From assembly GCF_018861755.1 (NCBI RefSeq), contig NZ_JAHLEF010000003.1, positions 124,001 to 188,000 on the forward strand: a stretch of 64,000 nucleotides of DNA, read 5' to 3'. Shown here piece by piece: positions 36,696-45,224 of this stretch. Both the position numbers and the translations under genes were made by a program. Each line of letters opens with the position of its first letter. Within the stretch, counting starts at the first letter, position 1. The notes under the pieces were generated by a model. The model searched no databases. It saw nothing but the letters and a program-made list of their open reading frames with translations, and had not been told where the DNA came from. This DNA is from Clostridium sp. CF012 (GTDB lineage Bacteria > Bacillota > Clostridia > Clostridiales > Clostridiaceae).

Positions 36696-36893
36696 TTATT
36701 CCTCCTCATAAATAAAAATTTCTTCAATTGACATATTAAAATATTTAGCAATTTTAAAAGCTAATATAATAGATGGGTTATATCGACCATTTTCCAAGGA
36801 ACCAATTGTCTGCCTTGAAACCTCCAAGGCTGTTGCCAGTTCTTCCTGCTTAATACCCCTTTGTTTTCGAATTTCTTCTAATCTATTTTTCAC
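36696..36893 (-). CDS. XRE-family helix-turn-helix regulator
   Basis: A 65-residue single-domain DNA-binding protein: KNRLEEIRKQRGIKQEELA, then the recognition helix VSRQTIGSLENGRYNPS and IAKYFNMSIEEIF. I start at the GTG at 36893 because AAGGAG lies about 11 nt upstream; the alternative GTG at 36905 overlaps that SD. The last codons carry the SD of the membrane gene that follows. Likely represses its own promoter. Confidence 0.88.
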   Translation of the reverse strand: MKNRLEEIRKQRGIKQEELATALEVSRQTIGSLENGRYNPSIILAFKIAKYFNMSIEEIFIYEEE

Positions 36894-37145
36894 AAGTAGA
36901 TTCACTCCTTTAATTTTATTGTTTTACGGAAAGCTAACTTTACATTAATAATACCACTTATGATATTTCATGTCAAGCACGCTTTCCATATAAATTTGAA
37001 AACAGTAAATTTTTTTTAAATTTGCTAAATGTTATATTTATGCGGCATTCCTGTTATGAATTAAAGATACATGTGAGAAAAACCCCTAAGATTAAATTAG
37101 GCCACTGAAAAAAGCACTCTTTTTTCAGTAAAGTTTTAAGCTTGA
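36894..37145. other. Spacer with a perfect AT hairpin
   Basis: No gene. Near 37103-37128, ACTGAAAAAA and TTTTTTCAGT form an inverted repeat around GCACTC, possibly a second terminator for the leftward gene at 37251. Confidence 0.4.
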
Positions 37146-37192
37146 ACAGAAAAAGCATGAGATATCCATATTTATGGATATTTCATGCTTTA
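37146..37192 (-). terminator. Terminator downstream of the 37.3-kb gene
   Basis: AAAGCATGA-G-ATATCCAT (37152-37169) pairs with ATGGATAT-T-TCATGCTTT (37174-37191), followed leftward by TTCTGTTC. Confidence 0.75.
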
Positions 37193-37250
37193 TATTTTTA
37201 TAATTAAGTTAAAAAAGCCCTATTTCATGCTTTTCCACTTAATTATTCTC

Positions 37251-37685
37251 TTAATTAATTATTTCTTCATTTATAGTTTTTACTTCTTCATTTAATTCAA
37301 ATAAATCTTGAAAAATTCCATCAATAGTGTTTTCATCAATAAATGCTCTCAATTTTGGGTTACGATCTTCCGTATTAATATACTGAATAAAATAACCCCC
37401 TACTTTTTCAGCAACACTTAATTTAATAGATATATTTTGTCTAAGCCTATCTTTATTAAATAAAGTAAAAGTAACATTTTTATCAGAAGATTTTATTTCG
37501 ATTTTTTTATAAAGGTTTATATCGATATATTCATTTAAATCTGTTGTTGCTCGAATATTTTTTATTTTATATTTGTCTAGATTACTATTAATTTCATCAA
37601 CAAAGTTTTGCATTGCTATACTAATAACATTTTTATCAATAGTTAAATTTCTTAATTGTAAGACTAATTCTTCTTTCCAATTCAT
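37251..37685 (-). CDS. Hypothetical protein
   Basis: A 144-residue acidic protein beginning MNWKEELVLQLRN. It has no signal peptide, no membrane segment and no motif I recognise. Predicted alpha-beta content: N-terminal helices to about 35, strands in KKIEIKSSDKNVTFTLFN, and a C-terminal acidic helix (DLFELNEEVKTINEEI). TAGGAG is about 11 nt before the ATG; two upstream GTG codons overlap it. Single gene with its own terminator. Confidence 0.65.
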   Translation of the reverse strand: MNWKEELVLQLRNLTIDKNVISIAMQNFVDEINSNLDKYKIKNIRATTDLNEYIDINLYKKIEIKSSDKNVTFTLFNKDRLRQNISIKLSVAEKVGGYFIQYINTEDRNPKLRAFIDENTIDGIFQDLFELNEEVKTINEEIIN

Positions 37686-37933
37686 CTCATTCACCACTCC
37701 TATAAAGCATAATTTCTATTTTAAAAAGGCAATTCCTTATTTTTTTAATATTTCTATATCTTTAGCTATACTGATGTATATATTATATATTCTTCTATTA
37801 AACTATTCTGAAAACTAAAAAAAATACCGATTTATCTGCATTTTAACTATCGCCTTTTTAAAATTTCTTATAATTATTCCATATATTTATGTTCATTGGA
37901 ACATGATTAGTGCAACTCTTATAATGGATGCTC

Positions 37934-39043
37934 TTAATTGATTACTTCTTCATTATTAGATACCATGCATATTTCTAATATTTCTTCACTATCGCGTTCC
38001 AATATGCTTTGTTTCAAAGCTGCCGCAATGAAAAAGCTATCACCCTTTTTAAAAACAATACTACAATGATCTGTAGTAATTTTTAAACAGCCTTTGCATA
38101 CGATTCCGACCTGGGGTTTATTTTCTTTCTTATAAATCATTTTACCAATAACTGTTAATCTAACCACTTCAAAACTGGAAGTAACCGTTGTATCTATCAG
38201 TTTTTCTATACAATAATCCTCATTTCTTACCAATACCTTTGGTTCCATAAGGCTTTTCCCTACAATATCCACCACGCTATATTGCTTATAATCAAAAATA
38301 TCTAAACAAAATTCTAAATCTTTTCCCATAAATCTTGCCTGTGCTGGCACAATTACACCCTCACGGTTAAATTCGCACCTCACAACCAGGTCGGAGGGTT
38401 CCATGATTTCAAGCATTGTAATTCCTTTTCCTATTGCATGTGGCATTCCTCCTGGAATGTACCATACCTGCCCTGGTTTTACTGATATTTTTTCAAAACA
38501 TGCATCCAAAGCTTCTATGTTTTGTTCTTCAATAATCTCTCTCCACCGAGCCTTAGATGGCGCATTCTGGAATCCCAAACGAATATATGGTTCAATTCCA
38601 CTGCGGACGTTTAAAATATAATAACACTCCTGCTTTCCGTAAGGGTTTCCCAAATACTTCATGGCAAACTCTTTGGTGGGGTGTGCTTGTACATGAAGCC
38701 TCATAGAAGAGTCTAGAATTTTAAATAGAAATCCTAGGTCCGGTTCTTTTTCATGTTGAAATAAATCACCCAGATAATATATTGGATCCTGTAAAATTAT
38801 ATTTTTCAGCAAATGCTCTTCGCCATCAATGCTTACACGCGATAACCCTTCCTGTTCTATGGTCTCCATTCCTGGATTATGTGCATTGACCAAAGAACCG
38901 ATCCATTCTTCTGGACGATCATTATCTATACATTCCGCATACCCGTGGAACTGATCTATTCCCGCCCCTCCAAGATAATTTCTTCTCACCCTGTTTGGCA
39001 GTAAAGTCATGATAAGATGATTCACCTTTTCCTCCATTGTCAT
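37934..39043 (-). CDS. Mannose-6-phosphate isomerase-like (type I PMI) protein
   Basis: A 369-residue cupin-type enzyme. Zinc-site residues of type I PMI can be traced in LHVQAHPTKEFA (His and Glu) and PGGMPHAIGKG (His near residue 210). LEIMEPSDLVVR follows, and the C-terminal cupin is also kept. It would interconvert mannose- and fructose-6-phosphate, or a related sugar. GGAGGAGG precedes the ATG. It lies next to the polyuronate locus but is separated from the alcohol dehydrogenase by a terminator and carries none of the operator sequences found there, so membership is doubtful. Confidence 0.85.
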   Translation of the reverse strand: MTMEEKVNHLIMTLLPNRVRRNYLGGAGIDQFHGYAECIDNDRPEEWIGSLVNAHNPGMETIEQEGLSRVSIDGEEHLLKNIILQDPIYYLGDLFQHEKEPDLGFLFKILDSSMRLHVQAHPTKEFAMKYLGNPYGKQECYYILNVRSGIEPYIRLGFQNAPSKARWREIIEEQNIEALDACFEKISVKPGQVWYIPGGMPHAIGKGITMLEIMEPSDLVVRCEFNREGVIVPAQARFMGKDLEFCLDIFDYKQYSVVDIVGKSLMEPKVLVRNEDYCIEKLIDTTVTSSFEVVRLTVIGKMIYKKENKPQVGIVCKGCLKITTDHCSIVFKKGDSFFIAAALKQSILERDSEEILEICMVSNNEEVIN

Positions 39044-39112
39044 GTGACCTCCTCCACAAATAATTTTATTCCTTTTGAATAAAGATAAAACATAATGGTG
39101 ACTAAATTAATA

Positions 39113-39160
39113 TAAAAAGATACCAACTTTCTTTTCATAATAAAAGTCGGTATCTTTTTA
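39113..39160 (-). terminator. Terminator of the alcohol dehydrogenase gene
   Basis: TAAAAAGATACCAACTTT (39113-39130) and AAAGTCGGTATCTTTTTA (39143-39160) form an 18-bp stem with one mismatch, T-rich on both sides. Confidence 0.85.
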
Positions 39161-39196
39161 GTAACTAATTAAACCGGTAATTTTTATATTAAAATA

Positions 39197-40372
39197 TTAA
39201 CTTTCAGATTCATAAGCTAATTTTAATATGCTGAGTACATCATCCTTAACGAGCTGTACAAAGTTACCTATAGGCTTAACCTCTGTAGCCTTTTCAGCCA
39301 TTTCCTCTAGCTTATTTAATGGTATGTTAGCTTCTTTTAGAGAAACTGGAAGCCCCAGAGATCTAAAGAAGTTTTTAGTTATTTCAATAGCTTGAAGAGC
39401 GGTTCTTTCAGGATTATAAGTATCAATTTCAATATTCCATACCCTTGATGCAAATTGAACAAATCTTTTTATGTCATGTTTATATACATATGTCATCCAA
39501 GCAGGGAGGATAATAGTTAGACCAGCTCCATGAGCTATATCATATAGTGCACTTAGTTCATGTTCTATATTGTGACTGCCCCAATCTCCTGTTCTCCCAG
39601 TATTTAACAGTCCATTGTGTGCTATAGAACCAGCCCACATTATTTCTGCTCTTGCAGCATAATTGTCTGGCTGTTTTAATACAATAGGTGCATTTTTAAT
39701 TATAGTTTTAAGCGTAGCTTCACATAACCTGTCTGTATAGTCCACATCTCTATCATTAGTAAAATATCTTTCCATTACATGAGCCATAATATCTGCTGCT
39801 CCACAGGCTGTTTGATATGCAGGTAAGCTATAAGTTAGTTCAGGATTTAGTATAGCAAATTCAGGTCTAGGTACAGCATTGCTAGCTGGCCTTTTATACC
39901 TTCCATTCTCGTTAGTAATTACGGAACCTGTGCTGGATTCACTACCTGCTGCTGGAATAGTAAGTACTACACCTACAGGAAGGGATTTTTCTGACTTAGC
40001 ATTTCCACCATAGAAATCCCATACATCTCCATCATACATTGTTCCTATACCGATGGCCTTCGCAGAATCTATTACACTCCCACCACCAACAGCTAAAATA
40101 AAATCTATATTATTCTCTCTGCAAAGTTTAATTCCTTCTCTAACCAAACTTAACCTGGGATTAGGTTGAACTCCTGGAAGTTCAAAAATTTTCAAGTTCT
40201 CATCTTTAAAGCACTTAATTATTTTCTCATATAGTCCACTTTTCTTAATACTTCCTTCACCATAATGGATAAGCACTCTATCCCCATAAACCTTAGCTTC
40301 TTTAGCTGCTTGTAATTCAGTATCCTTACCAAAAATCATTTTTGTTTTGTTATCGTATGTAAAATTCAACAT
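39197..40372 (-). CDS. Iron-containing alcohol dehydrogenase (YugJ/BdhA type)
   Basis: A 391-residue group III dehydrogenase. NAD(P) loop AVGGGSVIDSAKAIG near residue 95. Metal ligands are expected from DIMAHVMERYF (Asp/His), HNIEHELSALYDIAHGAGL (two His), as in the family. The ATG at 40372 follows AGGAGG by 9 nt. An operator-like sequence of the polyuronate set and a leader segment shared with the SDR gene precede it. Inferred role: reduction of the keto-uronate (DEH) or of a downstream aldehyde in the polyuronate pathway, alongside the SDR. Confidence 0.9.
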   Translation of the reverse strand: MLNFTYDNKTKMIFGKDTELQAAKEAKVYGDRVLIHYGEGSIKKSGLYEKIIKCFKDENLKIFELPGVQPNPRLSLVREGIKLCRENNIDFILAVGGGSVIDSAKAIGIGTMYDGDVWDFYGGNAKSEKSLPVGVVLTIPAAGSESSTGSVITNENGRYKRPASNAVPRPEFAILNPELTYSLPAYQTACGAADIMAHVMERYFTNDRDVDYTDRLCEATLKTIIKNAPIVLKQPDNYAARAEIMWAGSIAHNGLLNTGRTGDWGSHNIEHELSALYDIAHGAGLTIILPAWMTYVYKHDIKRFVQFASRVWNIEIDTYNPERTALQAIEITKNFFRSLGLPVSLKEANIPLNKLEEMAEKATEVKPIGNFVQLVKDDVLSILKLAYESES

Positions 40373-40427
40373 TATACTTTTCCTCCTGATTTTTTTATAT
40401 TTTACATGACTATGACGACTATCATAA

Positions 40428-40452
40428 TTCACATTTGTAAACACTATTCGCA
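40428..40452 (-). promoter_or_regulatory. Polyuronate operator-like site A
   Basis: TTCACATT followed by TGTAAACACTATTCGCA; aligns with sites at 50895, 54775 and 54873 as the most diverged member. It sits in the leader of the alcohol dehydrogenase gene, about 60 nt before the start. Confidence 0.55.
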
Positions 40453-40462
40453 TTATTATGTA

Positions 40463-41488
40463 TTAAGATTTCAATTTCAGCAGGTCCTTTAGAATATTAG
40501 CTAAATTTTCACCCATACGTATATGTCCTGAATCAGATGGGTGTATTAAGTCACATGTTAATCCAGTAAATTCATCCAGTATCTCTTCTCCCGAAATAAA
40601 AAACACATTTTTCTTATTTTTGTATTTATTTTCTGATAATTCTTTTAAAATCTTACAATAAGCAGCATCATTCTTTTTGTATATATTATCATTGATGGCG
40701 TAGACAGAATGATTTGGGAAAATAGAAATGATAACAACAGGATTATCAGGATGACTTTCAAGTATTTTTTCTATCATATATTCTGCTTTTTGCTGGAATT
40801 CCTCTCCTGAAAACACTGAACGCATATTTACACCAATTTCCAGTGTCACGAAATCCCAGTCATTTCTCCCTGCAATATAATCAGCCACTTCCTTTTCACA
40901 ATAACAACGTCCTGATAATCCAAGATTATACACATCTACATTAAGTCTTAATGCCGCCTGCTGAATGTAGGAATTACAATTATGGATAGCCTTTGATCCC
41001 CATGTAATGGATGAACCATATGCCAGCCACCTTTTTGAAGGTAGCTCTTCCGGTTTAGGTGGTCTTAATTCCTTTCCAAATGTATCTATTCCATAAAAGG
41101 ATGTACAACTTGTATTTAGAAATACTCTCCATACTTCTGGAGAAAATCTTTTTCTCTTAATTGATCCCTTTTTCACACAGGAAAATCTTTCAGGTTCCGA
41201 TAAAGTGATCATAGTTTTAATGCCTGCTTTAAGATGAAAAATAGAATAAAAATAATCTCCTCTATAAACCAGAATATCCCCGTCAACATCATCAACACTA
41301 AGGGAAAGTGTTATAATATCACTTTCTGTAACAAAACGTATTTCACATCCTTGACATCTCTCTGCTCTTTCTTTTGCTTTTATGCTATCACTGAGTTTTT
41401 TAGGATACCTATAAAGTCTTACTCCTGAATCCAAAGAGTTTTTTTTAACTTCAACTATATTGAAAAATTCCATACTATCATATATCAT
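40463..41488 (-). CDS. SGNH-hydrolase family esterase
   Basis: A 341-residue two-domain protein: N-terminal beta-sandwich (about 1-145) and SGNH catalytic domain. Block I reads YGSSITWGS, block II LGLSGRC, block III LEIGVNM in place of GxND, and block V CDLIHPSDSGH with the Asp-His pair. Such enzymes often deacetylate polysaccharides; here it may strip acetyl groups from imported oligo-uronides. No signal peptide. AGAGGT precedes the ATG at 41488. Part of the leftward polyuronate transcript. Confidence 0.85.
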   Translation of the reverse strand: MIYDSMEFFNIVEVKKNSLDSGVRLYRYPKKLSDSIKAKERAERCQGCEIRFVTESDIITLSLSVDDVDGDILVYRGDYFYSIFHLKAGIKTMITLSEPERFSCVKKGSIKRKRFSPEVWRVFLNTSCTSFYGIDTFGKELRPPKPEELPSKRWLAYGSSITWGSKAIHNCNSYIQQAALRLNVDVYNLGLSGRCYCEKEVADYIAGRNDWDFVTLEIGVNMRSVFSGEEFQQKAEYMIEKILESHPDNPVVIISIFPNHSVYAINDNIYKKNDAAYCKILKELSENKYKNKKNVFFISGEEILDEFTGLTCDLIHPSDSGHIRMGENLANILKDLLKLKS

Positions 41489-41527
41489 TGTATACCTCTT
41501 TCCAGTTTGCAAGCCTAATATGCAAAT

Positions 41528-42892
41528 TTAATTTTTAGCCTTTAATACTTTATAGTTCCAATCAACTTTTATATATTTATAAGTTGTATAGATAGTTACT
41601 CCAAAGTTACTTATAATCATTGAATACCAAATTATAAGCTCATTTAAGTTTGGTGCATACCTTTGACAAAGATATATAAATGGTACTCTAAAAACCCATA
41701 CTCTTAGTACACTGCTGTACAAAGGAATTTGAGGCTTTCCGAGTCCTATAAATACACCAAATTGCACTTGGAATATTGCCCATGCCACAATTGAAACAGA
41801 ATATATTCTCATTGCATTCGTTGCATTATATAATATAAGTGGATTTTTAGTAAATAAACCTGCTATGCTCCTGGAACTTATGAGTAGAATTAACGCAAAT
41901 ATTATAGAAAATATTGTAGACATACCCATAGCTTGTTTAGAGATTTTTTTTGCTCTACTTATATTGTTTGCACCTGCATTCTGACTTACCATAGTAGATA
42001 CCGCAATACCTATTGCTGTAAGCTGTCCAAAACATAAGCCATTTACAGTATTCGCAATACCATAAGCAGTAAGTACAGCTTCTCCATAACCAATAGCAAT
42101 ACCATTAATCAAAATAAATGACAGACTGTTTGCTCCATTAGATATAGCACTTGGCATTCCCAATTTTACAAATAATACCATTATATTTTTTTCTAATTTT
42201 AATCCCTTAATGTACAAATTAATTTCATCTTTTAATAAATATAAATCGCTTATTTCATATGCCGCAATAACTAAATTAGTAATTAAAGTAGCTAATGCTG
42301 CTCCAAAAATTGATTTCTGAAGTTTTATAACAAATAAATAAGTGAATGCTATTTTAAGTATTACTAGCAAAAGGCTTATATAAAGTGGTTTAAGGGAATC
42401 TCCATAAGCCCTCCTTATTGCTACATATGTGGAATGTATAAAAGATAGTGAAATTCCTATAGAAGTAACTGTTAAATATATTTGGGTATTTTTTAAAAGC
42501 TCTCCATGTAAACCCTTTAAAAATATATTCCCGAATAAATTTAATAATATAGAAAAAACTACCCCACCTAATGCTGAAAATATAATCAGTTGGGATGCTA
42601 TATCTCTTGCACTATCTTTATCATTTTTTCCTATCTTCTGACCTATTAATGTGATACCGGCGTTACCCAACCCATATGCAAACGCAGTGACAAATGCTAT
42701 TATTGGTGATACAAAATTAATGGAAGCGAGCTGAGTGTCTCCAACTCTACTTACAAATAAGTTGTCTATTAATGGGCTTATAGATTGAATAAGTCCAACT
42801 AACATCATAGGCAAACTTATGGATATTAACCCATAAGCTATATTACCATATAATATATTTTGCCTTGATTTTTCTGCATTGAATTTTAGCAT
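41528..42892 (-). CDS. MATE-family transporter in the polyuronate locus
   Basis: A 454-residue, 12-helix MATE protein (LISISLPMMLVGLIQSISPLIDNLFV at the start, IGIAVSTMVSQNAGANN near residue 290). It differs clearly from the MerR-linked MATE at 20.3 kb. GGGGAGG precedes the ATG; it lies between kdgF and the SGNH hydrolase with gaps of about 40 bp, so it is expressed with the uronate genes. It could export a toxic intermediate or a metabolite, which is inference from position only. Confidence 0.9.
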   Translation of the reverse strand: MLKFNAEKSRQNILYGNIAYGLISISLPMMLVGLIQSISPLIDNLFVSRVGDTQLASINFVSPIIAFVTAFAYGLGNAGITLIGQKIGKNDKDSARDIASQLIIFSALGGVVFSILLNLFGNIFLKGLHGELLKNTQIYLTVTSIGISLSFIHSTYVAIRRAYGDSLKPLYISLLLVILKIAFTYLFVIKLQKSIFGAALATLITNLVIAAYEISDLYLLKDEINLYIKGLKLEKNIMVLFVKLGMPSAISNGANSLSFILINGIAIGYGEAVLTAYGIANTVNGLCFGQLTAIGIAVSTMVSQNAGANNISRAKKISKQAMGMSTIFSIIFALILLISSRSIAGLFTKNPLILYNATNAMRIYSVSIVAWAIFQVQFGVFIGLGKPQIPLYSSVLRVWVFRVPFIYLCQRYAPNLNELIIWYSMIISNFGVTIYTTYKYIKVDWNYKVLKAKN

Positions 42893-42938
42893 TGTGCCTC
42901 CCCTTTGAAAAAGTAAAATCTTTATTATGAATTAATCA

Positions 42939-43277
42939 TTACTTTAGGAAGTCATCTCTCTGTGGTGTAAATACGTCTAGCAATCTTCCTTTAGGCGTAA
43001 TTAATATTGCACCATGATTCATCATTGGGGGAATATAAACTGTATCTCCACGTTTTATTATTTTCTTTTCATCCCCAATAGTAAATTCGAATTCCCCCTC
43101 TAAGCAGTACGTTGCCTGTTCATGTTCATGAACATGTTCCGCTCCTATAGCATCATCTTGAAAGTATACATCAACCATCATCATTTTCCCATCATGGGCC
43201 ATAATCTTTCTTTTAATCTTACCTATTTCAACAACTTCCTCTTCGATTTCATCTTGCAAATAAAAGTTAGATTTCAT
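42939..43277 (-). CDS. kdgF: KdgF, cupin that linearises unsaturated uronates
   Basis: A 112-residue single cupin. Metal-binding residues are visible in AEHVHEHEQATYCLEGEFEF (His, His, Gln/Glu) and in NHGAILI (His). The ends match known KdgF proteins: KRKIMAHDGKMMMVDVYF and LLDVFTPQRDDFL. KdgF turns 4,5-unsaturated galacturonate or uronates from pectin and alginate into the open ketone DEH/DKI. GAGGTG precedes the ATG. Its presence between lyases and reductases is the best evidence that this locus degrades polyuronates. Confidence 0.9.
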   Translation of the reverse strand: MKSNFYLQDEIEEEVVEIGKIKRKIMAHDGKMMMVDVYFQDDAIGAEHVHEHEQATYCLEGEFEFTIGDEKKIIKRGDTVYIPPMMNHGAILITPKGRLLDVFTPQRDDFLK

Positions 43278-43306
43278 TTTAACACCTCATATTAAATATT
43301 TTTTTC

Positions 43307-45199
43307 TCAACTGATTTTAAAATTCCACAAAATTTGGAATATATCATTTTTAGTCCTACTTCTCAATATTATCGATTTTCTATACTTAATTACCGGATTA
43401 TCATATGTATCCGCAATAATCAATTCTTTATTTCTTAGGTTAATTTCACTACTTAAGGTATAGTTATTTAGTTTCCAAGTCAGAATTATTTTTTCATCAT
43501 CAGTTATTACTTTTTTAGGATTTTTTATGTGCTGGTATCCATTTGACTTAAAGTCAAAAGTATAATTTTCCAACTCTAATTTTGTTAGAAGCTCTGCCTC
43601 GCTATGGAAAAAATAATCATATGAATTCTCGTTTTCTGATGTAACTATAAATTTATCTAAAATTGAACCATCATATATATCAACTTGTCTTATAAAATCA
43701 ACACCTTTATATACATTCTTATCCAATGCTAGCATGAAATTTTCTTTAAATTCTAACATATATCCCTTTTCAAATGAAGTATGGTTTTCACCATTTACAA
43801 CAACTGTATTATGTGACAACGACATCCTGTGCCATTCATTGCAGATTCTTGATCCATATCCTGAATTAGATAAATCCCTTGTCAAGGTTTCATTTCCAAG
43901 CATTATTTCTACATTCATTTTGTCTGGATGTGCATGACTTGGACCTAAATGCCCATACTTCAAAAATACATTAACATCCTTTTGCCTAAGAATACTATAA
44001 TAAGATGTTTCAAAATCTTTAGACTTTAATTTAACCCTTGTATAATTATTTAAATCTATATTAGGATTAAAAATTAAGTTTTCAAGACAAATATCTCTAA
44101 AATAATAGGGTTTAGATAAAGGCAAATAAGTTCTTTTAACTTGTCCGTTATCTATATTTTTCAATAAGTTACCAATATCAGAATATTCCCCATAAATTTT
44201 TGTAGCTATATGGTATATATAAGAATATGTTTTCAAGGATAGGTTTGGCCAACCATCATTTGGGTTAGGCAATATAAAGTTATCAAAAGCATACTCATAT
44301 GCTGCAGTCAACATATGTCTTACTGTTTTTTCACCAACTTCAAAGCCCTGTCTATAAATTTTAGTAAACAACAATAAATTAGTTACTCCTTCCAGTACAA
44401 AAAAATTGTAATGTATAGAGCCTTCATACCAGAATCCACTCTCCGTAACACCCTTCTTTAATTGATTATTTATTCCAAACTCACTATTAAATACAAAGTC
44501 TACTAATTCTTTATCCTCTGTAAATAACCCTATAAGTCCAAGGGCGCTGTTTATCCAACAAGCAATATTCTGAATTCTGCAAACCTGAGGCTTAAATAAA
44601 GCTACCAGTTTTTTAAAGAATTTCTCATTTATATTATCTAAATATTCTTTATCTAAATCTTCCTTTAGCATCTCAAGTGCATTTATTATTCTAACTGTTA
44701 TTATGGCTTCATTTAGCCCCTGGGGCATTATTTTTGCTGCACCTCCCACATCAACTGTTAGCTCACTTACTACATTTCTTTTTGCATGTAATACAAATTC
44801 ATCATAATTATTTGCATAGAAGTTTAATATAGATTTAAATATTTTCAAATGTTCTTCATTTCCCCTTACTTTATATAGAACTGCTGCTTTCCAAAGATTT
44901 AAGATAGCTTCATTCCTATAAAAATAAGTCCAAATGTTATCGTAGTGTTGCCCCGTATAGTCTTTTCCACAGATAAAACATTTATGTGAATGTGGCTTAT
45001 TTAAATCAAATTCAAGTTTCGCCCCGTCTTCTTCGCAAAAATATTCATGGCCCCATTCGCTCATTTTTTTATAGTCATCAGAAAAATTCAAAAAAAAGCT
45101 TATAACATCTTTATTCATTTCATTCAACATTTCGTTGTATTCTGGATCTTTACTATCCTTTTCTTTAATTACTTCTACTTTGTCTAAATACTTCAACAT
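43307..45199 (-). CDS. Heparinase II/III-family polysaccharide lyase 1
   Basis: A 630-residue protein. After about 55 residues comes a Cys pair region (HKCFICGKDYTG), then an alpha/alpha toroid, and a C-terminal antiparallel beta domain. The lyase-type phrases are GPSHAHPDKMNVEIM and SNSGYGSRICNEWHRMSLSHNTVVV near residues 415-465. No signal peptide, so it is expected to cut oligosaccharides inside the cell to unsaturated monomers. AGGTG precedes the ATG at 45199. Exact polysaccharide lyase family (alginate, glucuronan or GAG type) cannot be told by eye. Confidence 0.82.
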   Translation of the reverse strand: MLKYLDKVEVIKEKDSKDPEYNEMLNEMNKDVISFFLNFSDDYKKMSEWGHEYFCEEDGAKLEFDLNKPHSHKCFICGKDYTGQHYDNIWTYFYRNEAILNLWKAAVLYKVRGNEEHLKIFKSILNFYANNYDEFVLHAKRNVVSELTVDVGGAAKIMPQGLNEAIITVRIINALEMLKEDLDKEYLDNINEKFFKKLVALFKPQVCRIQNIACWINSALGLIGLFTEDKELVDFVFNSEFGINNQLKKGVTESGFWYEGSIHYNFFVLEGVTNLLLFTKIYRQGFEVGEKTVRHMLTAAYEYAFDNFILPNPNDGWPNLSLKTYSYIYHIATKIYGEYSDIGNLLKNIDNGQVKRTYLPLSKPYYFRDICLENLIFNPNIDLNNYTRVKLKSKDFETSYYSILRQKDVNVFLKYGHLGPSHAHPDKMNVEIMLGNETLTRDLSNSGYGSRICNEWHRMSLSHNTVVVNGENHTSFEKGYMLEFKENFMLALDKNVYKGVDFIRQVDIYDGSILDKFIVTSENENSYDYFFHSEAELLTKLELENYTFDFKSNGYQHIKNPKKVITDDEKIILTWKLNNYTLSSEINLRNKELIIADTYDNPVIKYRKSIILRSRTKNDIFQILWNFKIS

Positions 45200-45224
45200 A
45201 AAATACACCTACTTCAATATTTAT

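Noticed and set aside
37934-39043. Assigning the PMI-like gene to the polyuronate regulon
   Set aside because: No operator-like site, own SD, and separated from the locus by a terminator.
40373-40453. Protein extension upstream of the alcohol dehydrogenase start
   Set aside because: The in-frame codons are produced by a leader shared with the SDR gene and cover the operator and SD, so they are not coding.
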